From assembly GCA_963541805.1 (NCBI GenBank), contig CAUTVF010000006.1, positions 1 to 25,400 of the forward strand: a DNA stretch of 25,400 nucleotides. The letters run 5' to 3'. Made by a program: the position numbers and the translations under genes. This DNA is from CAUTVF01 sp963541805 (GTDB lineage Bacteria > Pseudomonadota > Alphaproteobacteria > Rs-D84 > CASDRH01). Shown one piece after another: positions 14,445-22,400 of this stretch. The notes beneath the pieces are model-generated. The model did not search any database, was not told the DNA's origin, and was given only the letters and a program-made list of their open reading frames with translations. Numbering within the stretch: the stretch's first letter is position 1; every line of letters begins with the position of its first letter.

Positions 14445-15368
14445 ATGGCAAAGACATTAGTTAAAAAAAATATAAAAATAAAAAAAAATACAGATAAAAC
14501 AACTGATTATTCTGGCAGAATAATTCGTGGATATGGTGATAAAACTAAAATAAGCTTATTGTCCTTTCATAATCTGATTATACTTATTTTATGCGGATCT
14601 GTTATTTATTTATATAATCAATTTATTATTTTTGGTAAACAGCTTAATTTGGTTAATAAGAATATTGAAGATATCAATCGTAATAGTGCTGAGATAACTA
14701 ATATATCTGGACAGATATCTGAAATAGAGAAAAAGTTTAATGATGAAATATCGATACTTCACGATAAAATTAAGACTGTTGATAACAATAAACATGGCAA
14801 GGCTACTGCGCATTTATTTGCTTTAGCAATGATATATCAATTGAAACTTCGTATAGATACGGGGGATAGTTTTAACAGAGAGATAGATGCAATTAAAGCA
14901 TTAAAATTAACCGATAAACAGATTCTTGATTTTATTAATTTTGTTTCTGTATACTCTGTGACTGGAATTAAGACACTAAATAATTTACAGACTATTTATA
15001 ATAATTTGATTATGAGTGCTGTTTTTGAGCAGAATAGTTTTGATAGATTCAACCATTCTACGTCTAAAGTTATGCAGCGAATATTCAATTTATTTTACGG
15101 ACTAATAAAAATTCGAAAATTGAACTCTGGTAATGATGATACAGTTGATGCGGTTTTGCAAAAAATTTCTTTTGAATTAAATAATGCTAACTTAAAATCG
15201 GTTATTGAATTATTAGATATTGTCCAAAGTAAATATGATAGGGCATTTAAAGTTATTGAACAATTTGCGAACAATATTCGTTTAAAGCATAGAATAGACT
15301 CTGAGATATCAACAATAATTGTCAATTTATTGGACAATATTTATAAATTACAGATCAAAGATAACTAG
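14445..15368 (+). CDS. Mitofilin-family (Mic60-like) inner membrane protein
   Basis: A 307-residue protein: basic N-terminus, one membrane segment at about 41-60, a coiled coil at about 64-112, and a helical C-terminal part. The segment ALAMIYQLKLRIDTGDSFNREIDAIKAL corresponds to the family pattern of a leucine-rich helix, then G-x-x-F/Y-x-x-E-L-x-A-L. The end (residues about 220-303) fits the mitofilin C-terminal layout: I-K-I-R-K-L, DDTVDAVLQ, then helices of the amphipathic domain. Alphaproteobacterial homologues of mitochondrial Mic60 shape inner-membrane curvature and tether to outer-membrane proteins. Classic neighbours are hemC, hemD and hemY, and the next gene here is a HemY N-terminal domain, which supports the call. 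Confidence 0.72.
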   Translation: MAKTLVKKNIKIKKNTDKTTDYSGRIIRGYGDKTKISLLSFHNLIILILCGSVIYLYNQFIIFGKQLNLVNKNIEDINRNSAEITNISGQISEIEKKFNDEISILHDKIKTVDNNKHGKATAHLFALAMIYQLKLRIDTGDSFNREIDAIKALKLTDKQILDFINFVSVYSVTGIKTLNNLQTIYNNLIMSAVFEQNSFDRFNHSTSKVMQRIFNLFYGLIKIRKLNSGNDDTVDAVLQKISFELNNANLKSVIELLDIVQSKYDRAFKVIEQFANNIRLKHRIDSEISTIIVNLLDNIYKLQIKDN

Positions 15369-15374
15369 GGATTG

Positions 15375-15608
15375 ATGTTTAAATCTACATTTAAATTATT
15401 TTTTCTATTTCTAATATCTGCTCTATGTGTTTACGCACATGGCAATGTTTCTGTTGTAACAATTGTTTTATTCAACTATGAAGTACAGATAAATTTATTT
15501 TTATTTATGCTGACAAATTTTATTTTTGTTAAACTAACCCTAAATATTTATTTAATTCTTTCATATATAAGTTCAAAATTTCATTTCAGAAGTAAAATTA
15601 AAAAGTAA
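15375..15608 (+). CDS. Stand-alone HemY N-terminal domain (truncated hemY)
   Basis: A 77-residue membrane protein with two hydrophobic helices joined by a short segment (YAHGNVSVVTIVLFNYEVQI) and a basic end. This is the layout of the HemY_N domain: first helix, a G-x-V-x-I segment, N/Y-x-x-E/V strand, second helix, then Arg/Lys. Full HemY is about 400 residues with a TPR domain after this point; here a stop follows directly and the next gene runs the other way. The start is the ATG at 15375 with AGGG at 15367-15370; a TTG one codon earlier is too close to the ribosome site. The mitofilin gene ends 6 bases before. Either a remnant of hemY or a retained short form. Confidence 0.65.
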   Translation: MFKSTFKLFFLFLISALCVYAHGNVSVVTIVLFNYEVQINLFLFMLTNFIFVKLTLNIYLILSYISSKFHFRSKIKK

Positions 15609-16643
15609 TTATAGTTGTAGGTTCATTTTACAATCATCAATTATTTTTTGAAAAATATTTATATATTGTTTTATTATTTTCGCTTCTTGATAAAGATTAT
15701 TATAATCATTATATGCATTGTTAATGAATTCTTCATGTACTGATTTATCCGTTAAATTTTTCTGGATAATATTTGCAATGTTAGCATATTCAGTTGAATA
15801 CAACATAATACCATTGTAATTATCTTTAATAATTTCTTTTGTTAGATAATTCTGATCCGCAATAACCAGCTTTTTATTCTTAAAAGATGACAGTATCGAT
15901 AGTTTTATTTCCATATCAAAAAAAGGAAATATTGAAAATTCGGATATATTTAAAAGACCATTAATATTATTTACATTGTTTATAATTCTGATTCTTGGTT
16001 TTACTCCTGCTTTTGTTGCATCCTCCCGAACTTCATTTATATTTGGGCCATGTCCAGTTAAAATTAAATATAGTTCTGGTATAAATGATATAGCACGAAA
16101 CAATGGAAATGTATTAATCGCCTTAAAAAATCCAGTTGATGAAAATATTACCTTTGAATGTTCTGGTATATATAAATCCTTTTTCGTTATTTTTTTCCAA
16201 TCGGCATTTTGAATAAGTGGAGGAAGGTAAATTGATCTGTTACCACTCCATCCATTTTTTTTTAAAAAATTTAAAATATTTTCTGAATTTGTAAAAATAT
16301 AATCACATACTGAAAATGATTTCATATTACTGATACTTTCTACAAACGACAAATGTGGATATTTTGTATTTCCAATAAAATTTCTGGCCAATTCTCCCCA
16401 CGTTATTACAATGTCGGGATTGAACTTGTTAATACTAAAAAATAATTTAAAATTAAATCCAAATATATTTTTTGTATACGGGACATGTAAAGAGGAAATT
16501 CCTGGAAAAGCTCCATTTAAACTTTCTGAATCATATATAATATTCTGTTCTATACTATTTTGATGTAAAGATTTTAAAAGATTATTTATTGTACTATAAT
16601 AAATATTAAATGTAGTATTTGTTATTACATGTAAAATTTTCAT
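15609..16643 (-). CDS. GT4-like glycosyltransferase with degenerate donor-site motif
   Basis: A 344-residue protein of GT-B type. The N-terminal Rossmann half begins MKILHVITNTTFNIYYSTIN and includes PDIVITWGELARNF; the linker YIFTNSENILNFLKKNGW precedes the second half, which has SKVIFSSTGFFKAINTFPLF and the LYLILTGHGPN strand. Where GT4 enzymes have E-x7-E, this protein has FDMEIKLSILSSF: the first Glu is present and the second is Ser. I start at the ATG at 16641-16643; an upstream in-frame start at 16736 would overlap the divergent tsaC by more than 50 bases. The last codon abuts the HemY-like stop, with no gap. Substrate unknown; surface polysaccharide or lipid glycosylation is a guess. 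Confidence 0.68.
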   Translation of the reverse strand: MKILHVITNTTFNIYYSTINNLLKSLHQNSIEQNIIYDSESLNGAFPGISSLHVPYTKNIFGFNFKLFFSINKFNPDIVITWGELARNFIGNTKYPHLSFVESISNMKSFSVCDYIFTNSENILNFLKKNGWSGNRSIYLPPLIQNADWKKITKKDLYIPEHSKVIFSSTGFFKAINTFPLFRAISFIPELYLILTGHGPNINEVREDATKAGVKPRIRIINNVNNINGLLNISEFSIFPFFDMEIKLSILSSFKNKKLVIADQNYLTKEIIKDNYNGIMLYSTEYANIANIIQKNLTDKSVHEEFINNAYNDYNNLYQEAKIIKQYINIFQKIIDDCKMNLQL

Positions 16644-16680
16644 ATAAATCTTGTATACGCTGTAAGTTGTATATAAAATA

Positions 16681-17334
16681 ATGCGTATGTCAGATAGAAA
16701 AGTCAATAATAAATTTGCTTTATATCGGAAGATCATATTTGATGATGGGGTGATAATTTGTCCAACAGATACTGTTTATGGTTTTTTTGCATCCTCTATT
16801 TCTGATATTGCAGCACAAAAGGTTTTTAATCTTAAAAAGCGTGATTTGTCAAAAAAATTAATAGTAAATGTTGCAAGCATTGAAGTTTTGAAAAAGTACA
16901 TTAAAACAAACGATATAGAAAGTTTATTAATTAATAAATTCTGGCCTGGACAATTATCAATTATTTTTAATCTAAGTAATTTTGGATATAACAGAATCTC
17001 ACATTTAGTGACAGGAGATGATAAAAGTATATGTGTTAGAATCCCAAATCATCCGCAGACATTGGAATTACTAGAAGCGGTTGGTATTCCATTAATTTCA
17101 ACCAGTGTTAATCTATCTGGTAATACTCCTATTAATGAATATTCAGATATTGTTAACTCTTTCAAAGATAATGTAGATCTAATTTTACCAAATAATTTTA
17201 ATTTAAGTAATTTTACTTTGCCATCAACAATTATTGATGCAAGGAGTGAAAAAGATATTAAAATAATGCGGGTTGGTTCTGTTTCAAAAATTGATATTGA
17301 AAATACTATAAATTGTCATGTCGAAATTTCCTAG
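16681..17334 (+). CDS. tsaC: L-threonylcarbamoyladenylate synthase TsaC (Sua5/YrdC family)
   Basis: A 217-residue single YrdC domain without the Sua5 C-terminal domain. Key segments: GVIICPTDTVYGFFAS near residues 25-40, the KKRDLSKKLIVNVAS nucleotide-binding loop, NKFWPGQLSIIF, KSICVRIPNHPQ and PLISTSVNLSGN. It makes threonylcarbamoyl-AMP from Thr, bicarbonate and ATP for the t6A base at tRNA position 37. A possible promoter (TTGTAT 16651, TATAAA 16672) is so close that the first ATG would be leaderless; a second ATG is at 16687. The gene overlaps miaA by 17 bases. Confidence 0.93.
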   Translation: MRMSDRKVNNKFALYRKIIFDDGVIICPTDTVYGFFASSISDIAAQKVFNLKKRDLSKKLIVNVASIEVLKKYIKTNDIESLLINKFWPGQLSIIFNLSNFGYNRISHLVTGDDKSICVRIPNHPQTLELLEAVGIPLISTSVNLSGNTPINEYSDIVNSFKDNVDLILPNNFNLSNFTLPSTIIDARSEKDIKIMRVGSVSKIDIENTINCHVEIS

Positions 17335-18208
17335 AATTGTTACCATAATTTGTGGACCTACCGCCAGTGGGAAGAGTACTTTTGCCATTGATTATTCGTT
17401 GAAAAATAATGGAGTGATTATTAATTGTGATAGCCAACAGATATATAAAGATTTAAATATTCTAACAGCCCGTCCAAATGAAAAAGACTTGCGTGAAGTG
17501 CCACATAAATTATATGGTTTTTTAACAGGAATAGATAATATTAAAAATTTTTCAGTTGTATCTTGGTTAAAATTAGCATGTCGTGAAATTAATAATGCTT
17601 TTGATAATCAGTGTAATCCGATTTTAGTTGGAGGTACAGGATTTTATATTTCAGCATTAATAAATGGTATATCGATTATTCCAGAGATAAAAAATGATAT
17701 TCGAAATTATGTACGTTCCAAAAGTAATAATATAATTTATGCAGATTTAAAAAAATATGATCCGGAAATTGCAAATAATTTATCATCTTCTGATACTCAA
17801 CGTATAATGCGTGCTTTGGAAGTGTTTTTATCTACTGGAAAAAAATTAAGTGATTGGCAAAAAATTGAAAAACAAAAATTTTTAACAGATACTCGGTTTA
17901 ATATAATTTATAAAAATCCTGCACATGATATTTTATTAAAAAATATATCTAATAGAACACATTTTATATTAAATAATGGAGCAATTAATGAAGTAAGAAA
18001 TTTTCTGAAATTAAATTATCCTTTAAATTTATCTGTTTCTAAATCAATTGGTGTTTTTGAAATTAAACAATATTTAGATAAGCTAATCGATTTTGATACT
18101 TTAGAAAATCAAATTATAATTAAAACAAGACAATATGCAAAAAGACAGAATACATGGTTTAGAAATCAATTAAAAAATCAAAATATAACAGTGATTGATT
18201 CTATTTAA
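17318..18208 (+). CDS. miaA: tRNA dimethylallyltransferase MiaA
   Basis: A 296-residue enzyme that transfers dimethylallyl to A37 of tRNAs reading UNN codons. The P-loop GPTASGKST (residues about 12-20), INCDSQQIYKDLNILTARP, the VGGTGFYISALINGI active-site segment, the SDTQRIMRALEVFLSTGK helix and the terminal TRQYAKRQNTWFRNQ are all MiaA hallmarks. The usual DSMQ/DSRQ appears as DSQQ. Length is normal. The start lies inside the end of tsaC with no separate ribosome site, so translation is likely coupled. The stop overlaps the convergent dnaJ end by 8 bases and no terminator is visible. Confidence 0.96.
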   Translation: MSKFPRIVTIICGPTASGKSTFAIDYSLKNNGVIINCDSQQIYKDLNILTARPNEKDLREVPHKLYGFLTGIDNIKNFSVVSWLKLACREINNAFDNQCNPILVGGTGFYISALINGISIIPEIKNDIRNYVRSKSNNIIYADLKKYDPEIANNLSSSDTQRIMRALEVFLSTGKKLSDWQKIEKQKFLTDTRFNIIYKNPAHDILLKNISNRTHFILNNGAINEVRNFLKLNYPLNLSVSKSIGVFEIKQYLDKLIDFDTLENQIIIKTRQYAKRQNTWFRNQLKNQNITVIDSI

Positions 18209-19352
18209 ATGGATTTACTCGACTAAAAAAGGATTCATTACCATTTATTTCCTTTTCAAATTCCTTCAATATATCTTCTGCTTTCTTTGATAATTTCTTT
18301 GGAACATCAATATTTACATTTATATATAAATCTCCATGCCTACTTGAATTTAAAATAGGCATACCTTTGTTTGGGATTCTAAGAACTGATTTAGATTCAG
18401 TTCCTTTTGCAATTTTTACATTCAAGATATTGCCATCGATTGTTTTAATTTCAATTTCTCCACCAAGTGTTGCAACCGTAAAAGGGATATTAACATTAAT
18501 TGTTAAATCATTTTCTTCGCGAAGAAAAGTTTTATCTTCTTCTATTTCAACATAAATATATAAATCCCCGCTTGGAGAATTATTAAATCCTGTTTCTCCC
18601 TCACCTGCTAGTTTAACCCGCATCCCGGATTGAATTCCCGCTGGGATCTTTACCTTTAAATTATGTATTTCATCTTTTACTCCAGTACCATTACATTTTG
18701 AGCATGGATTTTTAACAATTACTCCACTTCCATAACAGTCTGGACATGGTTGTTCAACACTAAAAAAACCTTGTCGCATGTGAACGTGTCCACGTCCTCC
18801 ACATTTTGGGCATGTTGTAGGGGGTTCTTGATTCCTATCGCCAGTACCGTTACATGCACTACATTTCGATTTTTTCTGTATTTGTATTTCTTTTTCTATT
18901 CCTAAAAAGGCGTCTTTTAAACTTATGTTCATGCTGTATTGTAAGTCAGCTCCACGCATCCTTTGTTTTTTTGTACGTGTTGAGGATCCACCCATAAAAT
19001 CAGAAAATATATTTTCAAATATATCTGAAAATCCTCCAGAATTTGCCCCGCCAAAATTAAAATTAAATCCTTCAAACCCTGAACCAAACGGATTTCCATT
19101 TGAAGAAGATCGGTTTCCCATACCTGAATTGGTAAATGCGTCATGTCCAAATTGATCATAAGCTGCACGTTTTTGAGGATCTTTTAACGTGTCATATGCA
19201 ACATTAATTTCTTTAAATTTCTCCTCTGCAGCCTTATCACCCTTATTCGTATCAGGATGATATTTGATTGCCATTTTTCGATATGCTTTTTTTATTTCTT
19301 CGTCGGTTGCACCCTTTTTTAATCCCAACAAAGAATAATAATCTCCTGCCAT
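18201..19352 (-). CDS. dnaJ: Chaperone DnaJ
   Basis: A 383-residue type I J-protein. The J domain (residues 4-70) has HPD at 32-34; a Gly/Phe/Ser/Asn-rich region covers about 75-125; the zinc domain has four CxxCxGxG repeats (CSACNGTG, CPKCGGRG, CPDCYGSG, CSKCNGTG); then the two-lobed substrate-binding part with the IPAGIQSGMRVKLAGEGE segment. It stimulates DnaK ATPase and delivers unfolded clients. dnaK is not next to it here; the neighbour upstream is the large autotransporter. Its end overlaps miaA by 8 bases, tail to tail. Confidence 0.98.
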   Translation of the reverse strand: MAGDYYSLLGLKKGATDEEIKKAYRKMAIKYHPDTNKGDKAAEEKFKEINVAYDTLKDPQKRAAYDQFGHDAFTNSGMGNRSSSNGNPFGSGFEGFNFNFGGANSGGFSDIFENIFSDFMGGSSTRTKKQRMRGADLQYSMNISLKDAFLGIEKEIQIQKKSKCSACNGTGDRNQEPPTTCPKCGGRGHVHMRQGFFSVEQPCPDCYGSGVIVKNPCSKCNGTGVKDEIHNLKVKIPAGIQSGMRVKLAGEGETGFNNSPSGDLYIYVEIEEDKTFLREENDLTINVNIPFTVATLGGEIEIKTIDGNILNVKIAKGTESKSVLRIPNKGMPILNSSRHGDLYINVNIDVPKKLSKKAEDILKEFEKEINGNESFFSRVNPFK

Positions 19353-19384
19353 CTTAATCTTTCATATTACGTAATTGATAGAAA

Positions 19385-19414
19385 TTTATATAATATTGAT
19401 TAAAATAAAATCAA
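19385..19414 (-). promoter_or_regulatory. Predicted dnaJ promoter within an AT-rich inverted repeat
   Basis: On the minus strand TTGATT (19409-19414), an 18-base spacer and TATAAA (19385-19390) lie in the 67-base gap between the autotransporter stop and dnaJ. The -35 box is one arm of a 6-base inverted repeat (TTGATT 19396-19401 with AATCAA 19409-19414, 7-base loop). No GC-rich terminator separates the two genes. Confidence 0.35.
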
Positions 19415-19419
19415 GTATA

Positions 19420-22400
19420 TTAATTTAACGCCTTAGATACTCTAACAGAAAATGTATTTGATATTCCATTATCAAAAACATCTAAAGTATAATTAAATCT
19501 CCCAATCAATGGTCTACCAACTATTTTTCCAATTGATAACCCAGTATTAAATGAGTATGCAGATTTACTCCTATCTTCTGATAATGTTTTAAATGTAGAT
19601 GATGATCCAATTGACACAAAATACGTATCTAAATCAATAGGTTCTTTTATAAGAGAGATAGTACTTGACACTCCAAAGTGTGGTATAATTACAACCTCCT
19701 CACGTCTTGTTAAAAAGTATTCTGCATATTCAAAACCATATCCAACATTTGCATCATTGTATATTTTGGTTTTAACTCCCAATGCCGGAACTCCAGCAGC
19801 TGTTTCTTCAAAACTATCTTGTTTAGTAATTGAATAGTTTGTAAATCCTTTTATGTGAAAGTTGGAATATAAACTATATTTATATTCTCCGTATAATGAT
19901 AAAACATTACTTTTATATTTAGCATTTGCAGTTGCTGTATGATGTACTCCACTAATATTTAGCACGATATTTCTATCTTGAACGAAAGATGATAGATTAT
20001 AGGACCCAATTCCTGTGATTGAAGATTTTTTACGAATTATCGATCCATACACAGCCATATTTATATTGTTAGATGCTATATCATAAAACGTATCCTGTTT
20101 TATGTCTTTTTTATCGCTTGATTTAGATTGGCTAATACCGATTGCTAAACCATATTTATAAATATTGCCAGGATTGGTTTGTCCTGTTGTATTTTTTATA
20201 ATATTTTGTTCTAATCCAACCACAAAGCCATTTGTTTTTGCAGAATAATCAGAAAAGTTTGTTGTAGCCCTCTTTGTGTATTTCGAATTAATTAAATCGA
20301 TCCACATAGATGAATATTTATTTATTTTATGATTGCTTGATTCATCAGTTATACTTTTGTCTTTTGATTGTAATTTATTATAAATTTTTTCTTCAATAGT
20401 CGACATATTATCTTTATCAATAATACTATTATATCTGTTTGCAATATAAGCAAGTTCAGATTTAAGTGTAGTTGATTTTTGCTCTTCTTGCGTATTCATA
20501 AAATTTAATGTACCAAAATGAATTGGTGCCAAGTTATCTTTTGCAATATTTTCAACAATTTTTGAATTAAACTGGCTAATATTTTTACTCATCATATATA
20601 TTGGAGCTTCTGCAGTTCTTAATGTTAATTGATTTAATATCCTGTCAAGATCATCCTGTGTTGCATGATTAAGTAAAAATTCCTCAACTGCATTTCCTAA
20701 TATATCATCTTTTATTTGCTGGTTTTTCAATGCTTTTAATAAAAAATTTGCAACATAAATTTCGTTTCTTTTTTTACCATTTCCAAATCTTTTGGAAATT
20801 GAATCTGGTATTGTAAATTGTGCATATAAGTCATTTCCTTCTCTAAAAACCCTCATTTCAATTGCTGTATTTTCTCCATTTACTTTTAAAGTATGGACAG
20901 ATGTAGACATATTTTCATTTAAACTATTTGTAGCTGATGCAATTTTAACTCTACTATTTTTACCTACATTCAATAAATGAAGCAGTTTTGTTGTATTAAC
21001 ATTGAAGCTTCCTATATTTTGCAAAGTTATATCTCTACCATTTATAAGAGCCTCTCCATTATTTTTAGTACTACTTATATTTAATGTAATACTACCAGCT
21101 GTTTGTTCATATTTATGATTATTCAATTTTAAACCAGAATTGATTCCAAAAATAGTATCACCCTCATTGTACATATCATTTTCTGAGTTCACCGTACCAT
21201 TTACGATTTCAAATTTTCCAGTATTTTTATTTACACCACTATTATATAAACCATTCACCTTAAACACATCATTGCTTTGACTTTTCGCACCAAAGATTAG
21301 ATGCCCTTTTGAAATATTATTTTTAACTACTATATCGTAATTATCATTTGATGCTGCAGCATTTCCAACACTAAGGCTTGAATTTATATATAATTTTGAC
21401 TCATTTGTATTATACATACTTAATTCATTAATGACGGCTTTTGACTTTGCATAAAAAAACATACTTCCATAATTTTCAATTTTGTTAGATGTTGTGTGTG
21501 TATTTCCTTCAAAAGTCAATTTTGTTTTTTCGTTAATATCGCTATTTCCAGATTCGCCATTGTAAAAAGTATTTTGAGATAATTTGAATTTCGCAGCAGG
21601 TCCTACATTTTCTTTTTCGTTCATTAAATTCAAAGATCCTTTGTTGGCTGTGTTTGCATCCCCACCCCATCCAACATTTGTAATGTCTGATATATGATAT
21701 TTTCCAACAACCGCAATTCTTCCATTATTTTTTATATTTCCAGTTTCTGAATGCGATGTTTTTGTTATTTTCAAAATACCATTTTCTTTAATTTCTATTG
21801 TCCCAGCATTGTAAAACAAATCTCCATTTTCTGATTGAACAAAACCATCGTCAATTACCATTGTTCCTGTTATTTTTCGACTAGAATTATCTCCATAACC
21901 ATGAATTTTCACCGCTTTATCTGCAGTTTGTCCACCATGAACATACAACTTTCCACCATTATTTATAATATTCCCTTGATAAATAGCAGATGTTTTGTCG
22001 TCAGTCCATTTATTGTATAAATTACCATAAAGATGCAATGTTGAATCATTTGATATCTTAAGAGTTCCTTTATTATAAAAATCCCTATGTAAATGCAGCT
22101 TAGTAATTTCTCCATTATTATTTTTTTCTATTGGAGATATATGTACATTACCATTTTTTATATTAATTTCACCTTCATTTGCATACTCTTTTGAAGATGC
22201 CAATCCTGATATAATTGTGTTAATAGGATTATGTGAAGCATCTTCTTTTGCTGCATCAATATTCAAGGTCCCGTTGTGTTTAACATGAATTCGTCCATTT
22301 CCATATAATTTATTTCCTGTTATATTTAAAAAATTGGATATTATACTGTTTCCTGTATTAAGTGTTGCATGGTTTGTTCCACCGCCCACTTCTAATATTG

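Noticed and set aside
16644..16736. Extended N-terminus for the glycosyltransferase (31 extra residues)
   Set aside because: The extension overlaps the divergent tsaC start and adds no domain, while MKILHVI is the typical GT start.
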